Of a DNA stretch of 48,630 nucleotides, positions 25,419 through 31,759 are shown in pieces. Origin of the DNA: a virus; the IMG/VR virus record IMGVR_UViG_3300021197_000355, positions 1 through 48,630 of that record; one strand, given 5' to 3'. The position numbers and the translations under genes are program-made. Position 1 is the first letter of the stretch. The number at the start of each line of letters is the position of its first letter. The notes under the pieces are model-generated. The model worked only from the letters and a program-made list of their open reading frames with translations. It had not been told where the DNA came from and made no database searches.

Positions 25419-25711
25419 TGCACGTTCCACTTACAGCCGAGATATTGAAAGGAATCCCAACGAGCTTCTACATCAAAGGAATAGTCCTCACTTTCTCTCA
25501 GCTCTTGCCTTTTCTCCAATGAATAGCCCAACCATTCGGCATGTTCCTTGGCAACATTCCCACACTTGTGACCCCACCAAGTATCGTTGTCATCTTCGAC
25601 CCAAAACAGATGATCATTTTCTTTGACAAAAGTTGAGGGATTTTTATAGACCCCAAGTATATCTGACCCTTCATCCCAATTTGTGGAAGTTTCTAGTATC
25701 CAAATGCCCAT
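25415..25711 (-). CDS. Hypothetical protein, 98 aa
   Basis: ATG at 25711 is chosen because AGGAGG lies upstream and the previous stop is 2 bases before the start; a longer reading to 25753 has no such site. The protein begins MGIWILETSTNWDEGSDILGVYKNPSTF, again with the strand-turn-strand pattern of the neighbouring 98-residue protein, and contains several Trp. The function is unknown. Confidence 0.55.
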   Translation of the reverse strand: MGIWILETSTNWDEGSDILGVYKNPSTFVKENDHLFWVEDDNDTWWGHKCGNVAKEHAEWLGYSLEKRQELRESEDYSFDVEARWDSFQYLGCKWNVQ

Positions 25712-25713
25712 CT

Positions 25714-25983
25714 TCAATACTCCTCCTGTTTCACCCATTGCGCCATCTGACATGCAGCTTGGGACACATCATAATCCGCAGCTAGATACCCACCATCCAC
25801 ACCTAGATCGGTATCTCCAAATTCGGGATGCTCACGCAAGATTTTACGAACGCAATCTTCCAATGATCCGCCTATAGTATGTATATGTTCCTCGCCATAC
25901 TCGCTTTCATACCACCCACTCAATAGGTAATATGGCTTCTTCATATGGCTACGCTTGACCATATTATATTTGGGATCGCTCAT
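25714..25983 (-). CDS. Hypothetical protein, 89 aa
   Basis: Begins MSDPKYNMVKRSHMKKPYYLLSGWYESEYGEEHIHTIGG, then a helix (SLEDCVRKILREH) and an acidic C-terminus. No family recognised. It overlaps the upstream 55-residue gene by ATGA. Confidence 0.55.
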   Translation of the reverse strand: MSDPKYNMVKRSHMKKPYYLLSGWYESEYGEEHIHTIGGSLEDCVRKILREHPEFGDTDLGVDGGYLAADYDVSQAACQMAQWVKQEEY

Positions 25984-26147
25984 GTCATTTCCTCCACATA
26001 TTTTACAAAATAATCCCTAAGATGCGTGAGTTCTTCCCTGCCCATATAGTCAAGCGAACACACCTCACGCTCATGATTGTACGCCCGTTGTTTAGGGTTC
26101 AAATCTAGGTCATCCAATATCCTTTGGATCAAGTTGATAATATCCAC
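25980..26147 (-). CDS. Very small protein, 55 aa, GTG start
   Basis: A GTG at 26147 with AAGG 8 bases upstream starts MDIINLIQRILDDLDLN..., a helical protein ending YFVKYVEEMT. The stop overlaps the next ATG. It is too short for automatic calling, but start site, frame and overlap all agree. Confidence 0.6.
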   Translation of the reverse strand: MDIINLIQRILDDLDLNPKQRAYNHEREVCSLDYMGREELTHLRDYFVKYVEEMT

Positions 26148-26237
26148 AGCTTTACCTTTCTGTTAAATGGACATAGGAAAACACCCCATGCGTCAACATA
26201 GGGTGCTTATCCAATCTTCATTTGTCATTCGCTTTGA

Positions 26238-26705
26238 TTATGCAGCTTGCTTGGCAGCTTCCTGCAATGCGGCAATCAATGTAAGCGGATTGTACCCACG
26301 CTTGATAAGGCTATTAGCTTGCTTGATATAGTCCAAATCGTTTGCATCGTCACTATCTGATTTGAAAGCCTTAGCCCAATTTGTGCCACGCATAGAAACT
26401 GCATCTGCTACCAGTTGCTTTAGAGTTGCAACCGCACTATTGGAAAGCGTAGCATCTTTGATCTTGATTGATATTCCGCTTTTAGTTTTGTTCACTTTTG
26501 CACCGTCGAAAATTGCCGCAAACGTAGTTTTTATTGCACGCTCTGCATGGCTATCTTTTTTCTTTTGTGCGGTATTGATTAGCTTGACAATTACCGTAGT
26601 GTCACGCTCTGCAATTACATGGTCAATAGCATCTGCAAAAGCCTTGCCCATGTTTGCACCATTACCGAGCGAACGATTAAAATTTGTTACTATTTCATTT
26701 GTCAT
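26238..26705 (-). CDS. Hypothetical protein, 155 aa, first gene of the leftward arm
   Basis: ATG at 26705 (MTNEIVTNFNRSLGNG) has AGGA about 11 bases upstream and is preferred to the longer frame from 26762. The protein is Ala/Lys-rich and helical (FADAIDHVIAERDTTVIVKLINTAQKKKDSHAERAIKTTF), with a short beta section in the middle. No family recognised. As the promoter-proximal gene of the leftward arm it is probably made early and in quantity. It is followed by a 90-base gap without a gene. Confidence 0.6.
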   Translation of the reverse strand: MTNEIVTNFNRSLGNGANMGKAFADAIDHVIAERDTTVIVKLINTAQKKKDSHAERAIKTTFAAIFDGAKVNKTKSGISIKIKDATLSNSAVATLKQLVADAVSMRGTNWAKAFKSDSDDANDLDYIKQANSLIKRGYNPLTLIAALQEAAKQAA

Positions 26706-26753
26706 TGTCCCATATCCTTTTGTTTGGGGTTTCTGGTTACAAGATAACCACCA

Positions 26754-26781
26754 ATAGACCAAAGCGTCACCAATGGTCTAT
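26754..26781. repeat. 8-bp inverted repeat upstream of the first leftward gene
   Basis: ATAGACCA (26754-26761) and TGGTCTAT (26774-26781) are perfectly complementary across 12 bases. A smaller hairpin, TGGTTA/TAACCA, lies at 26734-26750. Both fall in the leader of the leftward transcript. Confidence 0.5.
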
Positions 26782-27241
26782 AAATTGTTATCTTTAAGCG
26801 TTTATGCGTACCGTCTAAACCGTATCAATAGGAATAGACGAAAAGGCCACTTGATATAAAACCGTGATTTTATACCGCATTACCTTTTGGCATCATTACT
26901 TTTTGTCGGGCTTTGCATTTGCCACCCGCTACCCTTCCCCCTTACTTTTTAAATTTACCGTTTCAGTTGGCATCTCAATTCCGATTGCTCTTGATTTGGG
27001 CTGATCCTATATGGAACCACGCAAACATATCCCTTCTGTTAGGAGTGAATGAGCTATACCGTCAACAAATAAACTAGGCTCTTGGTAGTATTGGCTTGCT
27101 AGACCAATAGTCGCTTTACCGTATGGATCAGAATTGCCACCTATTAGGCCAGCGACTAGGCTTATGGGTTAAGGGTAATGATCGACTAGGCCGACCCCCT
27201 TTGGCAATTCCGAAAATGTCAAATAGCGTTTCTTGGCCTAT

Positions 27242-27271
27242 ATAATGTTCACATATCCAAATGAGTGTCAA
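27242..27271 (-). promoter_or_regulatory. Candidate leftward early promoter
   Basis: On the minus strand TTGACA (plus 27266-27271), an 18-base spacer and CATTAT (plus 27242-27247). The -35 is perfect and the -10 matches 4 of 6. Two copies of the 16-bp array motif lie directly upstream of the -35, which would suit activator sites. The distance to the first gene (about 530 bases) is long. Confidence 0.3.
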
Positions 27272-27275
27272 TGAC

Positions 27276-27310
27276 CTATAACGGATAGGTTTCCTATACT
27301 AAAAGATAGG
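27276..27310 (+). repeat. Two outlying copies of the 16-bp array motif
   Basis: CTATAACGGATAGG (27276-27289) and CTATACTAAAAGATAGG (27294-27310) match the consensus TATACKAADGGATAGG with small gaps. They stand about 440 bp from the main array. Confidence 0.5.
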
Positions 27311-27751
27311 TGCTTATTTTTTTAATAATAGCTCACGTGAGAAAATCCGACAATCAAAACCAAAACAATTTTTGACCATCTGGTAAAATATAAAAAAGAG
27401 TATATCCCAAAGTATAGTCAAGTGCTATTTAGTATCTAGTTGGAACCCAGTTTTCCAAACGGATATAAATGTTCTCAGTCAAGAGGAATAAAGTATAGAA
27501 TGTTCCAAGAATGTTCTCAATTGTCCAGTGTTTGTTTACTGTTTGTTCTTTGCTGTTTTTTTAGGTCAGTAGTGCTTACCCAGATAAGTCATTGATTTTA
27601 TTAGAAAAGATTTGGACAAGACGGAACAAATAGGGGGAAAGGTTTTTAAGGTAGGGTAATGGCCTAAAAGAGGTTTCGGCGCTGTAGACCACCCTAGAAC
27701 GGCTGTAGTATAGGTGAGGGATAGGTCTGCTATACTTACTTCCTCTAAGCA

Positions 27752-28104
27752 TATACGAATGGACAGGGGTGGTTATACTAAAGGATAGAACTATACGAAT
27801 GGGTAGGTGATGTATATACTTTAGGATCTACAGCTACCCAAAAGGATAGAAAGCATATTCAAAAGATTAGGTGGGTGGCGTCTATATATAATGTATTGTC
27901 CAAAGGTGTGCTTCACTAGTACGAACGGATATGTGATCACAAATTGGTATAGCTTTGGTATATACTAATGGATAGGGGCAATGTCTTATTGTATATATAC
28001 ACTAGTAATAACAGGTAGTTAGCTAGTAATAAAGAGTATGTCGGCTATACGAAGGGATAGGAAGGCTATACTTAGGGGGGGCATGAGCCATACGGGGGTA
28101 TAGG
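27752..28104 (+). repeat. Phased iteron-like array, 16-bp motif at about 21-bp spacing
   Basis: Recognisable copies of TATACKAADGGATAGG start at 27752, 27774, 27792, 27815, 27835, 27856, 27918, 27961, 28046, 28067 and 28089; a weak copy is at 27708. The gaps are 22, 18, 23, 20, 21, 62, 43, 85, 21 and 22, nearly all multiples of 21. Degenerate matches fill some missing slots (about 27896 and 27937), and a repeated CTAGTAATAA at 28002 and 28023 is also 21 bp apart. First to last is 337 bp over 16 steps, 21.06 bp each, two turns of B-DNA. All copies point the same way. Confidence 0.75.
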
Positions 28105-28238
28105 GTTACGTATACACCCATTATGACAGAGATGAGGAAATTCAAGTCGTTAACCACAACAGTAATTACCCATGTTTTCCCATATAATCCCTACTATTAT
28201 CAAATAAAATAGAATAATAGGCTACTTCTGTTAAAGAA

Positions 28239-28274
28239 ACTGTAGGAGGGGCTACAGTAACTTAACTTCTGTAG
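28239..28274 (+). other. Stem-loop with a possible alternative partner
   Basis: ACTGTAG (28239-28245) pairs with CTACAGT (28252-28258) around loop GAGGGG. A second CTGTAG at 28269-28274 can pair with the same CTACAG. The two pairings exclude each other, as in attenuators. Confidence 0.35.
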
Positions 28275-28417
28275 GCTACCGGGTGTCATAAAAGTTCTTT
28301 TACCCTATTCCTGGAGCTTCTTAGGGAGTCTCAGGAGTATTTCTACCTGTTATCCTAAATTTAAGGGGCGCCTTTTGTATATCTTCTATAAAAATTACAA
28401 ATAATAAAAATAAATAC

Positions 28418-28445
28418 TTGACAGAAGGGGGTACTTTAGTATAAC
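28418..28445 (+). promoter_or_regulatory. Rightward promoter 1
   Basis: TTGACA (28418-28423), a 16-base spacer and TATAAC (28440-28445). A one-mismatch operator (TACTTTAGTA, 28432-28441) lies in the spacer, and a perfect one starts 9 bases after the -10, so a bound regulator would block this promoter. Confidence 0.65.
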
Positions 28446-28453
28446 ATAAGTAT

Positions 28454-28536
28454 ATACTTAAGTATCCTTAAGGATTTTATTATTCTTTTATATTATTATT
28501 AATACTTAAGAGTACTTGAGTAGTACTTAAGTACTA
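28454..28536. promoter_or_regulatory. ACTTAAGT operator cluster of the rightward arm
   Basis: ATACTTAAGTAT (28454-28465) is a perfect 12-bp palindrome, and TAGTACTTAAGTACTA (28521-28536) is a perfect 16-bp palindrome. Imperfect copies lie at 28503-28512 and 28513-28522, about 10-11 bp apart, next to the 16-bp copy. The sites lie between the two rightward promoters. Confidence 0.6.
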
Positions 28537-28593
28537 TAGCACTTTGTCACTTTAAAGATGTACAAATTTTTTTGTCGTCCCCTTTGAAAAGGG

Positions 28594-28622
28594 TTGACTT
28601 TATGATTACTATGGAGTATAAC
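28594..28622 (+). promoter_or_regulatory. Rightward promoter 2, adjacent to a start codon
   Basis: TTGACT (28594-28599), a 17-base spacer and TATAAC (28617-28622) followed by TAGC and the ATG at 28627. The start point would fall at or next to the ATG, giving a leaderless message. A short hairpin (CCCTT/AAGGG, 28580-28593) precedes the -35. Confidence 0.5.
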
Positions 28623-28626
28623 TAGC

Positions 28627-28890
28627 ATGTCTAAACCAAAAATGTATTCTTCAGACAGAGTTCTGGAAGAATTTTACAGTGCACTAGCAAGTGAAGACGA
28701 AGGAAGACTTCGTAGAGTGCACATACCAAGATCAGATGTATTTTACGTAAGAGAAAAAATATATCAGGACACAGGCATCAAGTATACTTTAGATCGTGTA
28801 GAGAGAGCTATGTATCTGGAAGGAATGCTTGAGGCCCGTGATGTATTTGAACCTCATAGAAAGAGAAATTATGGCTCACACGATAATTGA
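28627..28890 (+). CDS. Hypothetical protein, 87 aa, first gene of the rightward arm
   Basis: Begins MSKPKMYSSDRVLEEFYSALASEDEGRLRRVHIPRSDVFYVREKI. The segment HIPRSDVFYVREKIYQDTGIKYTLDRVERAMYLEGML looks helical and may be a small winged or HTH-like fold, but this is weak. GGAG lies upstream for messages from promoter 1, while promoter 2 would make it leaderless. It overlaps the next gene. Confidence 0.6.
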   Translation: MSKPKMYSSDRVLEEFYSALASEDEGRLRRVHIPRSDVFYVREKIYQDTGIKYTLDRVERAMYLEGMLEARDVFEPHRKRNYGSHDN

Positions 28891-29089
28891 TGACTATAAG
28901 ATATTCCCAAGACTGATGATGTTAGTAGTAACTGTTCTAACTTATCAGTCAGTACATTGGTATATGTCTTTACCTGATCCTACTACTGGACAGGCTGGAC
29001 TTGTATCAGTGTGTATGGGTGCACTAACAGGTTGCTTCGGGATTTGGATGAACAAAGAAGCTAAAACAGACAGAGGTACTAAACAATGA
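28871..29089 (+). CDS. Small membrane protein (holin-like), 72 aa
   Basis: ATG at 28871 (MAHTIIDDYKIFPRLMMLVVTVLTYQSVHWYM) is preferred to the earlier in-frame start at 28829, which would overlap the upstream gene more. Two membrane helices are likely: about 13-28 and 44-60 (LVSVCMGALTGCFGIWM). A similar protein occurs in many marine phages just before lysis genes. With the holin at 29455 and the endolysin at 29843 nearby, a role in membrane permeabilisation or lysis timing is plausible. Confidence 0.65.
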   Translation: MAHTIIDDYKIFPRLMMLVVTVLTYQSVHWYMSLPDPTTGQAGLVSVCMGALTGCFGIWMNKEAKTDRGTKQ

Positions 29090-29442
29090 AAACTTTAACA
29101 CTAGCAGCAGCACTAACATTAGCTGCAACTACAGCCACTTCAGCAGATCTTTTTGGAGGACTGTCTGTAGATACAGAGACTCATGTCAGTTACACAACTG
29201 GTACTGAAACATGGGCAGCAAACTTTACTCCTTCTGTAGGTTGGGGTATGTATGGTCTTGATATGAGTGTAGCTACTACTGTAGACCTCATGGGACTGGA
29301 CGAAGATGAGATCTTTAACGGATTAGATTTTAAAGCGGAGTATGAACTCCTAAGTACAGGCATTATGACCTACGGCAAAGTATCTTCAGATGCAGACTTT
29401 AACTTTGGTAATGTAACTGTTGGTGCTAAACTTTCTTTTTAA
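29086..29442 (+). CDS. Exported outer-membrane beta-barrel-like protein, 118 aa
   Basis: The protein has a clear signal peptide (MKTLTLAAALTLAATTATSA, cleavage after Ala20). It continues with alternating polar/hydrophobic strands (THVSYTTGTETWAANFTPSVGWGMYGLDMSVATTV) and ends in an aromatic residue (VTVGAKLSF), the usual outer-membrane protein signature. At about 98 residues mature it could form only a small barrel or an oligomer. Placed among lysis genes and coupled by ATGA to the membrane protein upstream, it might alter the envelope late in infection or block superinfection. Both roles are inference. Confidence 0.6.
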   Translation: MKTLTLAAALTLAATTATSADLFGGLSVDTETHVSYTTGTETWAANFTPSVGWGMYGLDMSVATTVDLMGLDEDEIFNGLDFKAEYELLSTGIMTYGKVSSDADFNFGNVTVGAKLSF

Positions 29443-29454
29443 GGAGTAAAGCAA

Positions 29455-29841
29455 ATGATACAGGCATTAGTAGGACCGATAACTAGTTTAGTAGGAACTT
29501 GGCTCAATGGTAAAGTTGAAACAAAGGCTGCAGAAACTAAAGCAAAGGTTGCCAAAGCTGAAGCTGAAGCACAGATTATGCTCAGTCGTGCTACAAGTGA
29601 AGCTGACTGGGAAAAGATTATGGCACAAGGTAGCCAGAACTCTTGGAAAGACGAGTGGCTAACCATTCTGTTTTCTATTCCGTTGATCCTAGTCTTCGTT
29701 GGAGATTGGGGTAGAGATATTGTAGCCAGTGGTTTTGTAGCGTTGGAGACAATGCCTGACTGGTATCAGTATACCTTGGGTGTAATTGTAGCTGCCTCCT
29801 TTGGAGTACGTTCAGCTACCAAGTTTTTTGGAAAGAAATAA
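29455..29841 (+). CDS. Holin, GTA-type 3TM family
   Basis: The 128-residue protein has an N-terminal amphipathic/hydrophobic segment (IQALVGPITSLVGTWLNGKV), a charged Ala/Lys/Glu helix (about 20-60), then WKDEWLTILFSIPLILVFVGDWG and YTLGVIVAASFGVRSATKFF as membrane helices. This layout, including NSWKDEW, matches the holin family named after gene transfer agents of Rhodobacterales. It would form membrane lesions that release the endolysin, encoded 2 bases downstream. AAGGAG precedes the start. Confidence 0.8.
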   Translation: MIQALVGPITSLVGTWLNGKVETKAAETKAKVAKAEAEAQIMLSRATSEADWEKIMAQGSQNSWKDEWLTILFSIPLILVFVGDWGRDIVASGFVALETMPDWYQYTLGVIVAASFGVRSATKFFGKK

Positions 29842-29842
29842 G

Positions 29843-30295
29843 ATGTCGTTTAAACTAAGTGCAAGAAGTATTCGTAAACTTGAAGGTGTAGAGAAAGACC
29901 TAGTAGCAGTTGTTATGGATGCTATTACATTGACTAAGGTAGACTTTGGAGTTACCTTTGGCCTACGTACTTTAGAAGAACAGAAGAAGTTGTATGAGTC
30001 TGGTAGATCACAGACTATGAAAAGTAAACACCTAGATGGTCGTGCTGTAGACCTAGTTGCATACTTTGGTTCAGACATTTCGTGGGAACTAAATGTATAT
30101 GATGATATCTGTGATGCAATGGCTGAAGCAGCTAGACGTAACAGTGTAGCAATCAAGTGGGGTGCAGCTTGGTCTGAGGGAGACATTCGTATGTATCAGG
30201 GTACAGCAGAAGATGCCATGAATGCATATGTAGATCTTCGTCGTTCCCAAGGTCGTAGACCCTTTATTGATGCTCCACACTTTGAAATGATTTGA
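29843..30295 (+). CDS. Endolysin, M15-family L-Ala-D-Glu peptidase
   Basis: The 150-residue protein has zinc-ligand motifs of the VanY/M15 family: SKHLDGRAVDL (His63, Asp70) and the C-terminal PHFE (His146). The layout is that of phage T5-type L-alanoyl-D-glutamate peptidases, which cut the peptide stem of peptidoglycan. There is no signal peptide, so export depends on the holin just upstream. The ATG at 29843 is preferred to an earlier in-frame start at 29801 inside the holin gene. Confidence 0.88.
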   Translation: MSFKLSARSIRKLEGVEKDLVAVVMDAITLTKVDFGVTFGLRTLEEQKKLYESGRSQTMKSKHLDGRAVDLVAYFGSDISWELNVYDDICDAMAEAARRNSVAIKWGAAWSEGDIRMYQGTAEDAMNAYVDLRRSQGRRPFIDAPHFEMI

Positions 30296-30333
30296 CGGGA
30301 TAAACTTTTCTATAGTAGTTTATAATAGAAGGT

Positions 30334-30365
30334 GGGGGTAAACAGAGAACCGTCCTTGTTCCCCC
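30334..30365 (+). other. Stem-loop after the endolysin gene
   Basis: GGGGG (30334-30338) and AACA (30341-30344) pair with TGTT (30357-30360) and CCCCC (30361-30365), with a 2-base bulge and a 12-base loop. A TATAAT at 30321-30326 stands just upstream, but no good -35 is present. No T-run follows, so it is more likely a 5' stabiliser or partial terminator. Confidence 0.4.
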
Positions 30366-30382
30366 TACAGATTGGACCTGAC

Positions 30383-30688
30383 ATGGCAATGACTCAAGCA
30401 GAGAAACGTAAGGCAGCAGTAAAGCGTGCTCGTGTTTCTGGAATAAACAAACCTAAGCGTACTCCTGACCACCCTAAGAAATCTCATATTGTTGTTACAA
30501 CAAAACCAAATGGAGACCCTCTTACTATACGGTTTGGTGAAAAGGGTGCATCTACTGCAGGTAAACCTAAAACTGGTGAGTCTGATAAAATGAAAAAGAA
30601 GCGTGCAAGTTTTAAAGCTCGTCATAGCAAAAATATTAAGAAGGGTAAAACCTCTGCAGCTTATTGGGCGAATAAAGTAAAATGGTAA
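30383..30688 (+). CDS. Basic protein, DUF6321-like, 101 aa
   Basis: ATG at 30383 starts MAMTQAEKRKAAVKRARVSG; a GTG at 30332 is rejected because it lies at the base of a hairpin. The sequence INKPKRTPDHPKKSHIVV, IRFGEKGAST and SFKARHSKNIKKGKTSAAYWANKVKW is a conserved pattern in marine phages and algal viruses that I believe is annotated DUF6321. It is strongly basic and probably binds nucleic acid. Its function is not known. Confidence 0.65.
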   Translation: MAMTQAEKRKAAVKRARVSGINKPKRTPDHPKKSHIVVTTKPNGDPLTIRFGEKGASTAGKPKTGESDKMKKKRASFKARHSKNIKKGKTSAAYWANKVKW

Positions 30689-30900
30689 GTCTGATATCCC
30701 ACTTTCCTTTACCTGCTATGCCTTTTGATACGCATACAAATATAGTTTTTGAATCTGGTAAGAGTGAACTAGTAAAAGAAACGGCAGCAGCCGTAGACAG
30801 AAAGGCAGATAAGTACAGATATGAAAGTGCTTATGCCTATCATCCTTATAATAAACAACAACCAAGACAAGGTGAAACTGTAGACTTTGTTGTAGCATAG
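30682..30900 (+). CDS. Hypothetical protein, 72 aa
   Basis: ATG at 30682 overlaps the upstream stop. The sequence ISHFPLPAMPFDTHTNIVFESGKSELVKETAAAVDRKADKYRYES contains a helical middle and a Pro/Gln-rich end. A related small protein is familiar from marine phage genomes; no function is known. Confidence 0.55.
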   Translation: MVSLISHFPLPAMPFDTHTNIVFESGKSELVKETAAAVDRKADKYRYESAYAYHPYNKQQPRQGETVDFVVA

Positions 30901-30909
30901 GAAAAATCA

Positions 30910-30975
30910 ATGAAAAAGAAAATGGGATATAACAAAAGCGGCATGGCTAAATGCGGTGCTTCATATAAAGGGTAA
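30910..30975 (+). CDS. Possible microprotein, 21 aa
   Basis: The frame encodes a Lys/Gly-rich peptide, MKKKMGYNKSGMAKCGASYK followed by a final G. AGGA lies 8 bases upstream. The GYNKxGMxKCGAS motif recurs in tiny ORFs of marine phages as I remember them, which is why I list it. Short length makes this tentative. Confidence 0.4.
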   Translation: MKKKMGYNKSGMAKCGASYKG

Positions 30976-30980
30976 AACAA

Positions 30981-31517
30981 ATGGCTATGTCACTACGTTC
31001 ATATTTAAATAAGAAACTAAAAGAAAAGGGCATGACTGTTGCCCAAGCTAAAAAGAATGCAGGTAAATACAAAAGTATTGCTGCAGCTAAAAAAGCAGGA
31101 GCACTTTACTACACAGATAAGAACGGTAAAGTAATGGCTGCTGTATATGCAGAAGATCTTAAGACTTCTTCTCTTCGTCCAAAGGCACGACCAGAACCTA
31201 AAGTAGCAAAAACTGCTGCCCAACCTAAAGTAACAACTAGCACACTTAGTGATACTAAAGGTGGTCGAGGTGATGGTACAGTAGAGATGATTAAACGTAG
31301 GCTAGATCCAAAGTCTCCACAAAACAAAGCTAAAACTAAAACAAGTAGTAAGTCAAAAGCTACCAGTTTGCCTAAACCTCGTGCTACAGAGATAAGACTA
31401 AGTACTAAAAATTTAGCTAAGTTTAATAAAGATCCTGATTCTTTAACTGCTAAAGAAAAGTCTCGCCTAAAGAAAACACTAAGACGTGCAGGAATTAAAA
31501 TACCTAAAGGTTTATAA
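30981..31517 (+). CDS. Basic Lys/Ala-rich protein with RPKARP motif, 178 aa
   Basis: The N-terminal 60 residues (LRSYLNKKLKEKGMTVAQAKKNAGKYKSIAAAKKAG) form a compact helical region resembling a small DNA- or virion-binding domain. After the RPKARP motif at 66-71 the protein is low complexity (Ser/Thr/Lys/Pro), ending in another basic helix (TAKEKSRLKKTLRRAGIKIPKGL). No family recognised. RPKARP also occurs in the 1183- and 1840-residue proteins. Confidence 0.55.
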   Translation: MAMSLRSYLNKKLKEKGMTVAQAKKNAGKYKSIAAAKKAGALYYTDKNGKVMAAVYAEDLKTSSLRPKARPEPKVAKTAAQPKVTTSTLSDTKGGRGDGTVEMIKRRLDPKSPQNKAKTKTSSKSKATSLPKPRATEIRLSTKNLAKFNKDPDSLTAKEKSRLKKTLRRAGIKIPKGL

Positions 31518-31530
31518 TTGCATAACGGGG

Positions 31531-31559
31531 TTGCAATATTATCTGTAGTATGTTATAAC
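31531..31559 (+). promoter_or_regulatory. Promoter for the DUF1127 gene
   Basis: TTGCAA (31531-31536), a 17-base spacer and TATAAC (31554-31559) followed by TA. Predicted start about 31566, giving a leader of about 53 bases that contains the SD-sequestering hairpin. A small stem (ATTGCA/TGCAAT) overlaps the -35. Confidence 0.6.
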
Positions 31560-31572
31560 TAAATATGTAAAA

Positions 31573-31615
31573 CTATCTCCATAAAGGCAGGAATGCCTAA
31601 ACATAAAGGAGATAG
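31573..31615 (+). promoter_or_regulatory. RNA hairpin enclosing the ribosome binding site of the DUF1127 gene
   Basis: CTATCTCC (31573-31580) pairs perfectly with GGAGATAG (31608-31615), which contains the Shine-Dalgarno GGAG 7 bases before the ATG at 31619. Inside, AGGCA (31585-31589) and TGCCT (31594-31598) close a GGAA loop, a GNRA tetraloop. Translation would need the stem to open, as in RNA thermometers or protein-controlled leaders. Confidence 0.6.
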
Positions 31616-31618
31616 AAA

Positions 31619-31759
31619 ATGTTTAAACGATTTGTAAAAGCAATCCAAAAAAGCCAAGAACGTAAAGTAGCCCTCTGGCAACTGCAGAATATGTCAGATA
31701 GACAACTACGTGATATAGGAGTATCTCGTGCCGAAATCGAAAACAAAGTCTACAGTTAA
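31619..31759 (+). CDS. DUF1127 microprotein, 46 aa
   Basis: The protein begins MFKRFVKAIQKSQERKVALW and continues QLQNMSDRQLRDIGVSRAEIENKVYS. The pattern W-x-L-x-x-(L/M)-S-D-R-(E/Q)-L-x-D-I-G-(L/V)-S-R-x-E-I is the DUF1127 signature, abundant in alphaproteobacteria; members such as CcaF1 of Rhodobacter sphaeroides bind RNA and affect sRNA maturation. In a phage it could redirect host RNA metabolism or stress signalling, which is inference. It has its own promoter and a structured leader. It overlaps the next gene by 32 bases. Confidence 0.8.
   Translation: MFKRFVKAIQKSQERKVALWQLQNMSDRQLRDIGVSRAEIENKVYS

Larger units (their letters stand above)
26706..28626. other. 1.9-kb non-coding divergent region
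   Basis: No convincing gene occurs between the first leftward gene (start 26705) and the first rightward gene (28627). The region holds an inverted repeat at 26754-26781, a nonamer CGACTAGGC repeated at 27153 and 27183, a candidate leftward promoter near 27242-27271, a long array of 16-bp motifs (27276-28104), stem-loops at 28239-28274, and two rightward promoters with ACTTAAGT palindromes (28418-28622). Size, position and repeat content fit an origin of replication combined with the main regulatory switch. Confidence 0.7.

Noticed and set aside
26088-26106. GGTTCAAATC, resembling a tRNA T-loop, considered as an attachment site or tRNA remnant
   Set aside because: The flanking bases cannot form a 5-bp T-stem, no acceptor or anticodon arm is present, and the segment is inside the 55-residue gene.
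27752-28104. CRISPR array
   Set aside because: Units are 16 bp, degenerate and about 5 bp apart, without constant repeats of 24-40 bp or unique spacers of similar size, and no cas operon is present (the Cas4-like nuclease is in the replication operon).
30332-30382. GTG at 30332 as the start of the DUF6321-like gene
   Set aside because: It falls at the base of a strong hairpin and adds 17 residues not typical of the family; the ATG at 30383 is better.
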